Counted from the stretch's first letter, positions 33,175-47,208 are shown. The stretch: DNA of 64,000 nt from Deinococcus sp. KNUC1210 (GCF_022344005.1 NZ_CP092190.1:620001-684000); one strand, 5' to 3'. Numbers and translations: made by a program. Notes: generated by a model from the letters alone, not told the origin.

Positions 33175-33345
33175 GTGCTCTTCGGCACGGCCCAACCTCA
33201 GCGCCCCAGGGAACTGGCCCGATATCAACCGGCGCGGCACCATGCCCTCATCACGGCACGGTGCAGATCCAGCAGAGCACAGCCAGCGTCAACGATGACA
33301 TGCGCGGAGAACAGCAGGGCTTCTCCGAGGTGGCTTGCAGGGAGA
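33175..33345 (+). promoter_or_regulatory. SAM-I (S-box) riboswitch with translational expression platform
   Basis: The core strings GGGAACTGGCCCGAT (33210-33224) and GGTGCAGATCCAGCAGA (33260-33276) match the kink-turn and P3/P4 junction of the S-box consensus. GCGCC (33201-33205) and GGCGC (33231-33235) close P2. Downstream, TTCTCC (33321-33326) can pair either with GGAGAA (33306-33311) or with the GGGAGA ribosome site (33340-33345) of metH, with no U-tract. That suggests SAM controls ribosome access rather than termination. Confidence 0.85.
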
Positions 33346-33350
33346 CACCT

Positions 33351-37086
<3,736 letters not shown>

Positions 37087-37218
37087 GCAGGCAGGAACAC
37101 TCGGTGACAGGTGCTGCCTCCACCAGCATCCACGCTCCTGCCCGGCTCTGACAGCCTGCTTGTCTGTCGCTGCTTTCCTGCGCCTGTGCCCCATTTTCCC
37201 AAGGACATCCAAACACAC

Positions 37219-38007
37219 ATGACTGACACCGCTTCCTTCATCCCGCAGCCCGGCGCTTCCACCTCCCCCACCCGTATTTCCATCGAACTCGTCCCGCGCA
37301 GCCGCAGTGGGCTGAGCGCCGAACTCAGCGACCTGTGTTCACAGATCAGCGCTGTCCAGACCGTCAACATTCCCGATCTGCTGCGCTATAAAACCCGCAG
37401 CTGGGAAGGCTGTTCACTGGCGATGGAACATGTGCCACATGCGATTCCGCATATCCGGGCCATCGACATCGATCCGCGCTCTCCCCTGCCGATGGCCGCG
37501 TTTCTGTCGCAGCACGGCATCCGTGAAGTCCTGGTGATCGAGGGCGACCCACCCGCCGACATGAACCACCGCACCTACGCTGTGACCAGCCTGGAAATCA
37601 TTCGAAAGTTTCAGCGCGAGTTGCCGCATATCCGGGTGTGGGCGGGCCTCGATCCGTATCGCCAGTCGTTTGCCCGCGAGCGCGACTATGCCGAGGCCAA
37701 GCTGGAGGCGGGCGCAGTGGGTTTCTTTACCCAGCCGTTTTTCGATCTGAGAATGCTGGAAATCTGGGCCGAACTGCTGCCAGACTGCGAGGTGTTCTGG
37801 GGCGCGACCTCTGTTACGACAGAGCGCAGCCTGAGCTACTGGCAGAACCGGAACAAGGCGGTCCTGCCGAAGAACTTCGATCTGAGCCTGGAGGCCAACC
37901 GCGCCTTTGCCCGCGAGCTGCTGGCATTCGCGCGGCACTCCGGCGGGCACGCCTACTTCATGCCGATACGGGAAAGCGCGGCGGAATACCTCAGCGGCGT
38001 GCTGTAA
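37219..38007 (+). CDS. metF: Methylenetetrahydrofolate reductase family protein
   Basis: 262 residues from ATG 37219, preceded by AAGGA. ISIELVPRSRSG is the first strand of the TIM barrel (normally with a catalytic Glu), PHIRAIDID follows, and GIREVLVIEGDPPAD and GAVGFFTQPFFDL are the flavin- and folate-site strands. It should reduce methylene-THF to methyl-THF, the substrate of MetH encoded 132 bp upstream, so both are likely on the SAM-riboswitch transcript. It is slightly shorter than E. coli MetF (about 296). Confidence 0.88.
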   Translation: MTDTASFIPQPGASTSPTRISIELVPRSRSGLSAELSDLCSQISAVQTVNIPDLLRYKTRSWEGCSLAMEHVPHAIPHIRAIDIDPRSPLPMAAFLSQHGIREVLVIEGDPPADMNHRTYAVTSLEIIRKFQRELPHIRVWAGLDPYRQSFARERDYAEAKLEAGAVGFFTQPFFDLRMLEIWAELLPDCEVFWGATSVTTERSLSYWQNRNKAVLPKNFDLSLEANRAFARELLAFARHSGGHAYFMPIRESAAEYLSGVL

Positions 38008-38020
38008 TCTCGCACCCGCG

Positions 38021-38063
38021 ACCGCTCCGGCCCGGCACTTTTTGGTGCAGCCGGAGCGGTTTT
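38021..38063 (+). terminator. Terminator of metH-metF
   Basis: ACCGCTCCGGC (38021-38031) pairs with GCCGGAGCGGT (38050-38060), followed by TTT and T/G-rich sequence. Confidence 0.8.
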
Positions 38064-38127
38064 GTGTTGTGATGGGGCGTGCCCTGTTCCAGTTTCCAGC
38101 ACGTTCGCTCTTGCCGATAATCGTGAC

Positions 38128-38156
38128 TTGCGTTATTATTACGTCTGTAGCAGAAT
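38128..38156 (+). promoter_or_regulatory. Candidate promoter of the SWIM-MoxR-VWA cluster
   Basis: TTGCGT (38128-38133), 17-bp spacer, CAGAAT (38151-38156) in an AT-rich patch between the metF terminator and the first gene. Confidence 0.4.
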
Positions 38157-38174
38157 ACACCGGGGGATTTATGA

Positions 38175-39466
38175 ATGAATCGATCAAGTGAAAGCATTCT
38201 GTCACTGGCCCCCGACGCTTCCAGTGCAGCCGCCGCCCGAAAGCTGCTGAGTCCGGGCAAATGGCCCACGCTGTCTGCCTCGCCAGAAGCGCTGTGGGGG
38301 AATGTCAGGGCAGCGGCGCTCAGCCGTATGTGGTGGGCGTGGACCTGAGAACGCCGGAACTGGCCTCAAAGTGCTCTTGCCCCAGCCGCAAATTTCCGTG
38401 CAAACACGCGCTGGCACTGCTGCTGCTGGAGGCCGGGCAGCAGGGAACCTGGACCGCTGCGCCGCTGCCCGACACGTTGCAGAAGTGGCTGGATGGACGG
38501 CAGGCCCGCGCCGAGACGGCAGCGACGCCGAAGCCCGAAAAGCCCGTCGACCCTGCCGCGAAGGCCAAACGCGAGGCCGCCCGCAGCCGGAAGATCACGC
38601 GGGGGCTGGAAGATCTGCACCTGTGGCTTCAGGACCTGATCCGCGAGGGATTACAGGCCGCACGCACGCGTTCGTACCGCGACTGGGACACGCAGGCCGC
38701 GAGACTGATCGACGCGCAGGCTCCGGGGGCGGCGCGGCTGGTGCGCCAGATTCCGGAGCACCTGCCAGACGAGACGGGCGAGGCGCTGCTGATGCATCTG
38801 GGGAAAGTGGCGCTGCTGTGCGAGGGCTGGCAGCAGCGCGAGACGCTGAGTGAACCCGAGAGAGCGCAACTGCTGACCGCGCTGGGACAACCGCTGAGCA
38901 CAGCGCTGCCGCCCGGCGACGCCCCGGCGGACCACTGGACGGTCATGGGCGCACACACCGAGCAGGACGGTAAGCTGAACGCCCGCCGAACCTGGCTGCG
39001 CCGCGACTCGGACAGCAAAATCGGCGTGTTGCTGGAATTCGCGCCCCAGGGCACCGGCCTGAGCGCCGAATGGCCCGCCCGCCACAGCGCCGCGCTGAAC
39101 CTGCACTTCGTGCCGACCGCCCACCCCCAGCGCCTCATTTCAGGCTCGGCAGACGCGAGATTTTCTGCCACCTCTCAGCCGCCCTCCGCCGTCGGCATCC
39201 GTGAGCTGTACGCCGAGTACGCCAGGGCACTGGCCCTGAATCCCTGGACCGAATTCATCGGCTTCGAAATCGGCCCGGTCAGCATTCTTCCCGATCCGCC
39301 ACAGGCCCACGATGATCACGGCGACGCGGTGCCGCTGGCAGACGCCGACCCCTACGCGCTGCTGGCCCACAGCGCCGGGCAACGGATGCACCTGTTCGGA
39401 GAATGGGACGGGCGAGCATTTCGGCCCCTCAGCGCCGTGCCCGAGCGCCAGGTGGACAGACCATGA
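38175..39466 (+). CDS. SWIM zinc-finger protein, frameshifted in a G run
   Basis: 430 residues restored. From ATG 38175: MNRSSESILSLAPDASSAAA, then KLLSPGKWPTLSASPEALWG. The G5 run 38296-38300 lacks one base; after correction ECQGSGAQPYVVGVDLRTPE leads to the SWIM zinc site CSCPSRKFPCKH (C-x-C-xn-C-x-H). The rest is helical with no known enzyme motif. SWIM fingers bind DNA or protein. First gene of a five-gene set; its stop overlaps the next start (ATGA). Confidence 0.85.
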
Positions 39467-41106
39467 CCGCCAGCGACCTCGAACTGCTGGCAGCAGCGGC
39501 CCGGCGAGGTACCGCCCGCAGCGCCTTACCCGAGCCGAGCGCCACCGCACTGGGCGCAGCGCTGGCAGCAGTCAGCCGCGACACACCCGAAGCCGCGCTG
39601 CTGGCCCGCGCCGCTCTGGTGGGCCTGCATGCCAGGGCTGGACGCCTGCCCGCCCGCGCCACTGACACAGCCCCTCTCTTTCAGCCGACGGAAGGAGTCG
39701 CCCGCTCCGCGCCTGCCGCCGTGCTGGCCCTGCTGCCCACCCTGATGAGCCTGCCCCCTCTGATGCAGGAACTGCTGCAACGAGCGGCGATGCGCGGCCT
39801 GCATCTTCCCGTCACCGACGCACGCCTGGTTCTCGAACAGCTTGGCACCCAGGGCGGCGACCCACTCAGCGGAACGCTCTGGCCGGTACTGGATGAGGTC
39901 GGGCGCTGGCTGGCGCGGCTGCATCCGGTCTGGAAGCGGCAGGACCCGGCCCAGGCGAGCGAATCGGTGCAGCTCGAACGTCTGCGCCGTGAGCTGGTCG
40001 AGGCGCACGCCACAGACCCCCACGCTGTTACCGCCGACCTGCTGACCCGCTGGCCCACCCTGAAGGCCGACGAGCGCCGCACTGCGCTGAACGCCGTGGC
40101 AGGCAGCCTTCATCCCGCCGACCTGCCGCTGCTGACCCTGGCCCAGCGCGACCGTCTGGACGACGTGCGCCGCCTCGCCCGGCTGCTGCCTGCTCGGCTA
40201 CCGGGGCCGCTGGCCGACGAGGTGCGTGCCGCGCTTCAGGCCCTTGTCAAGCTGGACAAGAAGGGCAAGCTGAAGGTGGGCGTGCAGGACATTCCGGCCG
40301 CGCTGCGCGATCCGGCACCCAAAAAGGGCGTGGTGGAAGACGAACTGGCGCTGCTGCTCGGGGCCACGCCCGTAGACGAACTGGCAGCGCTCCTGGGGGG
40401 GCCGGACATTCTGCGCCTGCTCTCGGAGTACCGGAGCCCCAGCGGCATGCACAGTGGCTTTGCCGATCTGCGGCAGGCGGCAGCAGGTGGGGCCAGTCTG
40501 GACGCCCTGACGGTCCTGGCTCCCTCGCTGGAAATGGCGCTGACGGCGTGGCCGCAGGCACGGGTGCGCGAACGGCTGTGGGAGGCTCTCGACCGGCTGC
40601 TGACTCAGAAGCAGCCCGACAGCAGTCTGCTGAGTGCGACTTCGGCGCTGCTGCACGCCCTGATCGGCCCGCTGGCCGGAGCTGCCACGCCGCCGGAACC
40701 CGGCAAACCCGGTCTGTTTCAGCGGCTCAGAACGTTCGTCCAGCCTGCCGCGCCAGACGAATTCACACGGCTGCACCGCGTCTTCGACTCCCTGCTGCGC
40801 CACGTCGCCACCGAGCTACCCGAGCAGCCACACATTCACATGCATCTGCTGGCGGCGCTGATCCTTCAGCTCGACCCCGCTCGCCCGCTGCCCGAGCTGC
40901 CCGCCCCGCCACCTCTGCCCACACTCGACCCGCTGAAGAAGCCCAGCAAGGAAACGCTCCAGAACGTCCAGCACCAGGAATGGCAGCGCTCGAATCTGGA
41001 ACGCCAGTACGCCGACCTGACCCAGCTTCACGCGCTGCGCCGCCGAATTCAGACGCTGCTGCCTGGCCCCGCTTTATCCGACCCCACCGAAGGAGCCGAA
41101 TCATGA
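39463..41106 (+). CDS. DUF5691 family protein
   Basis: 547 residues starting at the ATG that overlaps the SWIM stop. Almost wholly alpha-helical with many short Leu/Ala-rich helical pairs, resembling a HEAT-like solenoid (LPLLTLAQRDRLDDVRRLAR; LERQYADLTQLHALRRRIQ at the end). No catalytic motif. Proteins of this family typically sit between SWIM and MoxR genes in such clusters; the assignment relies on that context and on general resemblance. Its stop overlaps the MoxR start. Confidence 0.75.
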   Translation: MTASDLELLAAAARRGTARSALPEPSATALGAALAAVSRDTPEAALLARAALVGLHARAGRLPARATDTAPLFQPTEGVARSAPAAVLALLPTLMSLPPLMQELLQRAAMRGLHLPVTDARLVLEQLGTQGGDPLSGTLWPVLDEVGRWLARLHPVWKRQDPAQASESVQLERLRRELVEAHATDPHAVTADLLTRWPTLKADERRTALNAVAGSLHPADLPLLTLAQRDRLDDVRRLARLLPARLPGPLADEVRAALQALVKLDKKGKLKVGVQDIPAALRDPAPKKGVVEDELALLLGATPVDELAALLGGPDILRLLSEYRSPSGMHSGFADLRQAAAGGASLDALTVLAPSLEMALTAWPQARVRERLWEALDRLLTQKQPDSSLLSATSALLHALIGPLAGAATPPEPGKPGLFQRLRTFVQPAAPDEFTRLHRVFDSLLRHVATELPEQPHIHMHLLAALILQLDPARPLPELPAPPPLPTLDPLKKPSKETLQNVQHQEWQRSNLERQYADLTQLHALRRRIQTLLPGPALSDPTEGAES

Positions 41107-42199
41107 CCCATACTCCCAGCACCCCCACCGATGTCCTGCGCGATCACGCCGAGCACACCTACGCCCACGAACTGAGCGCCCTGGCCGCTGCCGACACGCA
41201 CCCGCGCCCCCGAAATGGAATCTGAGCCCCAGGGCGGTGCTGACCTACCTGCTGGGCGGCGTGGCGGGCGATACCGAGATCACGCCGAAGTACGTGGGCG
41301 AACGCCGCCTGATGGAAGTGGCGGTGGCGACGCTGGCGACCGACCGCGCCCTGCTGCTGATCGGCGTGCCCGGCACCGCGAAAAGCTGGGTGAGCGAACA
41401 CCTGGCGGCGGCCATTTCCGGCGACAGCACCCTGCTGGTGCAGGGGACGGCGGGCACCGATGAAAGCGCGATCCGCTACGGCTGGAACTACGCCCGGCTG
41501 CTTGCCGAGGGGCCGAGCGAGGCAGCGCTGGTCGAAAGCCCGGTGATGTACGCCATGCGACTTGGCAAGATCGCCCGGCTGGAAGAGCTGACCCGCGTGC
41601 AGAGCGATGTGCAGGACACCCTGATCACGGTGTTGTCGGAAAAGACGCTGCCGATTCCGGAGCTACGGAGCGAGGTGCAGGCGCAGCGGGGATTTAACCT
41701 GATCGCCACCGCCAACAACCGCGACAAGGGCGTGAACGAGCTGTCGAGCGCCCTCAAGCGCCGTTTCAATACCGTGGTGCTGCCCGTGCCAGACAGCCTA
41801 GAAGACGAACTGAGCATCGTGACGAGGCGGGTCGAACAACTGGGCCGCAGCCTGGGCCTGCCTGCCGTGCCGCCCGCCCTGGAGGAAGTGCGCCGCGTGG
41901 TGACGGTGTTCCGCGAACTGCGGGCCGGGCTGACGGGCGACGGCAAGACCAAACTGAAAAGCCCCAGCGGCAGCCTGAGCACCGCCGAGGCGATCAGCGT
42001 GGTGAACCAGGGGCTGACGCTCGCCACCCACTTTGGTGACGGCGTGCTGAGCGCCAGAGACGTGGCGGCGAGTCTGGTGGGCGCGGTGATTAAAGACCCG
42101 GTGCAGGACCGGGCCGTATGGAACGAGTATCTGGAAATTGCCATCAAGAAGCGCGAGGGGTGGAAGGAGTTTTACACGGCTTGCAGAGAAGAGAGCTGA
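41103..42199 (+). CDS. MoxR-family AAA+ ATPase, frameshifted in a C run
   Basis: 365 residues restored. MTHTPSTPTDVLRDHAEHTY runs to HPRP; the C5 run 41207-41211 needs a sixth C to continue PKWNLSPRAVLTYLLGGVAG. Walker A is GVPGTAKSWV, the MoxR insert and Walker B region lie around LARLEELTRVQSDVQDTL, sensor 1 is IATANNRDKG, and the arginine finger is in SSALKRRFNTV. MoxR ATPases work as chaperones with VWA proteins (as RavA-ViaA do); the VWA gene is four genes downstream. Overlaps both neighbours by 1-4 bp. Confidence 0.88.
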
Positions 42200-43458
42200 T
42201 GGAGGTATTTGAAAGGTTACACACTGCCCTCATCGAAAAAAACTTTGACGAATACTTCTCTGTTTTAGAAGCCGAAGTCAAGCCCTCTCCAGAAACTTCC
42301 TACGAATGTCTAGTGTATTTCCTTGAGCGATCAGGTGGCCTGGGATTATTCGGCCCAGACGAGTTGCTGGATTATATTTTGCCCAATCAGTTCTCAGATA
42401 TCTTTGAAAGATGCGCTTCCGCTCTTGGAATGAACGACAAAGAAGCAGAAAAGTCTGGACACAGCCTTCAGCATAATCTTTTGAAAAATCTATCTTTTCA
42501 ATCGCCAGATTTGTTTTATCCACATCTCGATTTTATCTGGCAAAAAAATACAGATGAGTTCAGAAATGGCTGGCAGAATTCTGGAGAGATTCATCATGCA
42601 CGCCTTATTGAGTGTCTGAACGATCCCGATCAGGGGAAGAATCACTGGGAAGCACTGATGCGCCTCGAACTGAGCAACTGCATCAAAGGTTTTGAGCTTG
42701 CTAAGCAGTACGGCAAGTCTCAGGACACAGTTTGGGCAGTCAAAGAGAATTCATGGCAGCAAGTCCCCAACACCGAGGGCATCTATCTTCTTGAGAATGC
42801 AGGTTTTGAATATCGCGCAGGAAATTGGAATCAGCTCTATCTACAAGCTTCATACCATTTTAGATTTGGAGACGAGCAGCGCTTAAAACACAACAATCAA
42901 GAAGCATTACATATGCGGCTGAACGACCTCTCCTGGGTAATCCCAGGCTCTGTGGGAAAGATGCGATTCGGCGGAGTGGGGCAGGTAGGTTGTCCGATTT
43001 GCGGAAAAGAGTCACACCATCTTCTGACAATCAATACTGCACCCCATGGAATTCCACTGACGACACCTATAATTTTTGAGACTTGTTTATATTGTATGGT
43101 TCATCACCGTCCCATGTATGCCAAGCACGACCAACATGGCTTTCCCACCATAGAGCCTTCCTATCAAATGTTTGAGCGGGATTATGACGTTGATCCATTC
43201 GAAGAAATGCACATCGATCTTGTGCCCACGCCTCAGCGCTGGTTTTGGCAGGACAGCTTAAACAAGCAAAATATCTCTCGACTAGGTGGGCCTCCGGCTT
43301 GGCTTCAGGGGCCAGAGTATGAACCTTGTCCATCATGTGAAAACCCTATGCTCTTTCTGGCACAGATAGGTGATGGCATAATTTATGTTCACGCCATTAT
43401 TTATATTTTCTGGTGCGATAAGTGTCGGATGAGCGCTATTCTCAACACTTATACTTAA
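42199..43458 (+). CDS. Low-GC protein with four CxxC pairs and DUF1963-like C-terminus
   Basis: 419 residues from the ATG that overlaps the MoxR stop (TGATG). The C-terminal 80 residues, LGGPPAWLQGPEYEPCPSCE through LAQIGDG and the final FWCDKCRMSAIL, resemble the YwqG/DUF1963 zinc-ribbon end. CxxC pairs near 265, 296, 377 and 406 probably bind two zincs. The N-terminal 250 residues are helical and unrecognised. Base and codon use are far more A/T-rich than the surrounding genes, a strong sign of recent transfer into the operon. YwqG-type genes occur beside toxin operons in Bacillus, so an immunity or accessory role is conceivable. Confidence 0.7.
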   Translation: MEVFERLHTALIEKNFDEYFSVLEAEVKPSPETSYECLVYFLERSGGLGLFGPDELLDYILPNQFSDIFERCASALGMNDKEAEKSGHSLQHNLLKNLSFQSPDLFYPHLDFIWQKNTDEFRNGWQNSGEIHHARLIECLNDPDQGKNHWEALMRLELSNCIKGFELAKQYGKSQDTVWAVKENSWQQVPNTEGIYLLENAGFEYRAGNWNQLYLQASYHFRFGDEQRLKHNNQEALHMRLNDLSWVIPGSVGKMRFGGVGQVGCPICGKESHHLLTINTAPHGIPLTTPIIFETCLYCMVHHRPMYAKHDQHGFPTIEPSYQMFERDYDVDPFEEMHIDLVPTPQRWFWQDSLNKQNISRLGGPPAWLQGPEYEPCPSCENPMLFLAQIGDGIIYVHAIIYIFWCDKCRMSAILNTYT

Positions 43459-43463
43459 TTGTT

Positions 43464-43620
43464 TTAGCTATATTCTAATAAATCATGTTCCGACACCGCT
43501 TTATCCAAATAAGCTCGCTCGAAATCCTGCCGTACTGCCTCTCGCACAAACTCAGCCGTTTCAGAGTTTTAACCGCTGAGCGACTCATACACTTTGTCGT
43601 AGATATCATTGTTTCTCTAC
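43464..43620 (-). pseudogene. Remnant of a ribbon-helix-helix-like antitoxin gene
   Basis: On the minus strand DIYDKVYESLSG, a TAA stop, then NSETAEFVREAVRQDFERAY and LDKAVSEHDLLEYS to a TAA at 43466-43464. The pattern (short strand, helix, E-F-V-R-E-A-V helix) resembles C-terminal parts of RHH antitoxins. There is no start codon in frame and the stop interrupts it. The sequence is A/T-rich like the preceding gene, and no toxin gene accompanies it. It looks like debris from the same insertion. Confidence 0.35.
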
Positions 43621-43651
43621 TCTTCAACTCTAAGCGGGTGATTTCTTCATC

Positions 43652-45932
43652 ATGACCCATACCGATTCCTATTCCATCTACCCTATCCGCCACCACGGCC
43701 CCGGCTCGGCCCGTAGCGTGGAACGCGCCCTGGCCGCCAACCCGCCCGATGTGCTGCTCGTCGAAGGCCCAGCCGACGCCGATGCGCTGCTGCCCTTCCT
43801 GAACAGTCCGGAACTGGAAGCGCCCGTGGCCCTGATGGCGCATGTTCAGGGCGAGCCGGAACGGGCGGTCTTCTACCCGCTGGCGGCCTTCAGTCCGGAG
43901 TTCGTGGCCTTTCGCTGGGCGCTGGAGCGCGGCATTTCCGCCCGCTTCATGGACCTGCCCGCGAGCATGACGCTGGCGACCGTGACTGGCCCCACCGACC
44001 TCGAAGCGCCCGAAGCGCCGCCCTCGCCCGACTCTGCCGCGCCAGACGCCCCTGGCCCAGAGGCCGACCCGGAGACATCTTCAGAACCTGCGCTTCGGGC
44101 CGACCCACTGGCAGTGCTGGCGCAGGCAGCAGGGTTTACAGACTTCGAGCGCTGGTGGGAAAGTCTGGTCGAGGCACGCGGCGACGACGCAGCCACCTTC
44201 GAGGCGGTGGCCGAGGTGATGGCGGCGGTGCGCGAAGAGCAGACGGCGGGGGAACGTGACGGGCTGCGCGAGGCGCACATGCGCCAGACCATCCGGGAGG
44301 TGCTGAAGGCCGGGCAGCGGGTGGCGGTGGTCTGCGGCGCTTGGCACGCCCCCGCTCTGACAGCAGAGGTGCTCGAACGCGAGAAAAAAGCCGATTCTCT
44401 GCTAATTCAGCAGCATCTGAAAGCGGTGCCGAAGGTGAAGGCGGCGCTGACGCTGGTGCCCTGGACCCACGGACGCCTGACGATGCAGAGCGGGTACGGG
44501 GCGGGCGTGCAGTCGCCGGGATGGTACGCGCATCTGTTTGCAGACAGGCCGCATGTCAGTGCCGAATGGCTGACCCGCAGTGCCCGACTGCTACGCGAAC
44601 ACAAACTGGATGCCTCCAGCGCCCAGGTCATAGACGCGGTGCGTCTGAGTGAGGCACTGGCGGCGATTCGCGGGCTGGGATTGCCGGGGCTGCCCGAACT
44701 GACCGACGCGACGCGCTCCATCTTTGCCTGGGAATCCGATCTGCCGCTGCGACTGCTGGACGAGAAACTGCTGGTGGGCGAGCGACTTGGAAGCGTGCCG
44801 GAAGGCGTGCCCGCCGTGCCGCTGGCGCAGGATCTGGCGGCGGCTCAGAAGCGGCTGCGGCTGAAGGTCGAGGCCACCGCCCGCGAGCAGGTGCTCGATC
44901 TGCGCGAAGATACCGACCTGTCGCGCAGCCAGCTCTTTCACCGCCTGACGCTGCTGGGCATTCCCTGGGCGAAAGAGACGGCCGTGCGGGGCGCGGGCAC
45001 CTTCAAGGAAGGCTGGTCGCTGCGCTGGGAGCCTGAATTCGCGGTGCGGGTGGTCGAGGCCAGCCGGTACGGAAACACCCTGGTCCGCGCTGCCAACAGC
45101 TACGCGGCAGGGCTGGCCCGCAGAGCCGCCACCCTGAACGAGCTGTCGGAACTGCTGGAAGTGACGCGCCTGAGCAACCTGCCCGGCGCGGCCCGCGTGG
45201 CCCTGAAGGCGCTGGACGTGCGGGCCGCTGCCGCTTCCGACGTGAGCGAACTGCTGGGCGCACTGCCCCCGCTGGCGAGGCTGGCCCGGTACGGCGACGT
45301 GCGGAGCCGGGGAAGCGACGACCCGACACCGGTCTTCCGGGCGCTGGTGGCGCGGGCCGGGGCCAACCTGCCGAATGCCGCCCTGGGGCTGGCGCTGGAA
45401 GCGGCGCAGGTCATTCAGAAGAATGTGGCAAAGGCCGACGCCGCTGTCTCGCTGCTGCAGGACGAGGCGAGCCGCGCCGAGTGGCTGGCTGCCCTGCACG
45501 CGCTGGACGCCCAGGACGATGCTCACCCGCTGCTGCACGGCGACGCGGTCCGCAGACTGCGCGACCATGCCCTGCTGGGCGAAGACGCGGTGCGTGAACG
45601 GATGGCGCTGGCACTGGCGGCCACCCGCGACCCGGCCAGTGTGAGCGCGTGGCTCGAACGGCTTTCTGGGCGAAGACGGCTCGCTGCTGCTGCACGACCC
45701 CGGCCTGCTGGGACTGCTTGACGACTGGATCACGGCGCTGCCGCAGGACGCCTTCGAGGTCGTGCTTCCGGCGCTGCGGCGTTCGCTGGCGCGGCTGGAA
45801 CCGGCTCAGCGGCGGCAGGTGGGCGAGGAATTGCGCGGCCTGGAAAAAGCGCAGACCGTCCGCGACCTCGACGACGATCTGGGCATGCTGCCGATTCCGT
45901 TCGCGCTGAAACTGCTGGGCGTGAAAGTGTGA
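43652..45932 (+). CDS. DUF5682 family protein, frameshifted near 45659
   Basis: 759 residues restored. The N-terminus YSIYPIRHHGPGSARSVERA with VLLVEGPADAD (Glu38) and the later VVCGAWHAPAL resemble the conserved His/Glu/G-x-x-H elements of the TraB/ChaN/erythromycin-esterase-like fold, which would make it a hydrolase; this link is my inference. An acidic Pro-rich linker lies near 115-150. The long C-terminal part is helical. At 45658-45662 one base too many separates the main frame from the ending GFLGEDGSLLLHDPGLLGLL to PIPFALKLLGVKV. Fourth core gene of the SWIM-MoxR-VWA set. Confidence 0.8.
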
Positions 45933-45972
45933 GCGCGTCCAGCCTTCCTTCCGTCTGCCAGGAGCGTGACAT

Positions 45973-47208
45973 ATGACCGCAAGCCATCTGGACTCCGTTT
46001 CTTCCGAAGAACGCCTGCGCCGCTGGCGGCTGCTGCTGGGCGGCGCCACCCGCTCGGGTCAGAGTGCCGACGGCACCGGCTGCACCCTCAGCGGTTCGGA
46101 TGCCCGGCTGGATGCCGCGCTGGCCGCCCTGTACGACGGCGCACCCTACAGCACCGGCAAGGACAGCAAGGGCAAACGCACTGCGGGCCTGGGCAACAGC
46201 GCTCCCAGCGTGGCGGCGTGGCTGTCGGAGGTCCGCGAGCTGTTTCCACAGGACACGGTGCGTGTGCTCCAAGCCGACGCGGTTGACCGCCTGGGGCTAC
46301 GAACGCTGCTGCTCGAACCCGAACTGATGGAACAGGTCGAACCCGATATCCACATGGCCGCCACCCTGATGAGCCTGAAGGACGTGATGCCCGACACTGC
46401 CAAGGAAACGGCGCGGGTGGTGGTCCGCAAAGTGGTGGACGAACTGATGCGCCGACTGGCCGAACCGCTCCGCAGCGCCGTGAGTGGCAGCCTGAACCGC
46501 TCGCAGCGCAACAATCGCCCCCGGCAGAACGAGATCGACTGGGGCCGCACCATCCTGAAGAATCTGCGGCACTATCAACCCGAGCAGCGCACCATCGTGC
46601 CAGATCAGCTGGTGGGCTACGGGCGGGCGAGGCGCAGCCTGAAAGACATCGTGCTGTGCCTCGATCAGAGCGGCAGCATGGCAAGCAGCGTGGTGTACGC
46701 GGGCGTGTTCGGCGCGGTGCTGGCGAGCCTGCCCGCTGTCAGCACCCGCGTGGTGGTATTCGATACCGAGGTCGTGGATCTGAGCGAGCAGCTTTCCGAC
46801 CCGGTGGACGTGCTGTTCGGCGTGCAGCTCGGAGGCGGCACCGACATCAACAGGGCGCTGGGCTACTGTCAGAGCGTGATTCAGCGGCCCGAAGACACCA
46901 TCCTGGTCCTGATTTCCGATCTGTACGAGGGCGGCAACGAGCGGCAGATGCTGGGCCGCGCCCGTGCACTGGTCGATGCGGGCGTGCGGGTCATCGCGCT
47001 GCTGGCCCTCGACGACGACGGCTCTCCCGGCTACGATCACCGCGTCGCCGCCGCCTATGCCGGTATGGGCATTCCGGCGTTTGCCTGTACGCCCGCACAC
47101 TTCCCGGAACTCATGGCGACCGCGATTGCCGGGGGCGACATCAATGCCTGGGCCGCCTCGCAGGGCATCGCCACAGCGCGGGCCGAGGAAGAACAGCTGA
47201 CGAACTGA
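45973..47208 (+). CDS. VWA domain protein (MoxR partner)
   Basis: 411 residues. A helical N-terminus is followed by a von Willebrand A domain at about 210-395: the metal-ion site DQSGSMASS (D-x-S-x-S), GGGTDINRAL with the third-ligand Thr, and ISDLYEGGNERQM with the Asp. ViaA-like VWA proteins are adaptors for MoxR ATPases. It starts 40 bp after the DUF5682 gene, following a GGAGCG site, and ends the operon. Confidence 0.9.
   Translation: MTASHLDSVSSEERLRRWRLLLGGATRSGQSADGTGCTLSGSDARLDAALAALYDGAPYSTGKDSKGKRTAGLGNSAPSVAAWLSEVRELFPQDTVRVLQADAVDRLGLRTLLLEPELMEQVEPDIHMAATLMSLKDVMPDTAKETARVVVRKVVDELMRRLAEPLRSAVSGSLNRSQRNNRPRQNEIDWGRTILKNLRHYQPEQRTIVPDQLVGYGRARRSLKDIVLCLDQSGSMASSVVYAGVFGAVLASLPAVSTRVVVFDTEVVDLSEQLSDPVDVLFGVQLGGGTDINRALGYCQSVIQRPEDTILVLISDLYEGGNERQMLGRARALVDAGVRVIALLALDDDGSPGYDHRVAAAYAGMGIPAFACTPAHFPELMATAIAGGDINAWAASQGIATARAEEEQLTN

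Noticed and set aside
33261..33350. GTG 33261 as the metH start
   Set aside because: It falls inside the conserved S-box core; ATG 33351 has a good ribosome site and keeps the whole MetH domain.
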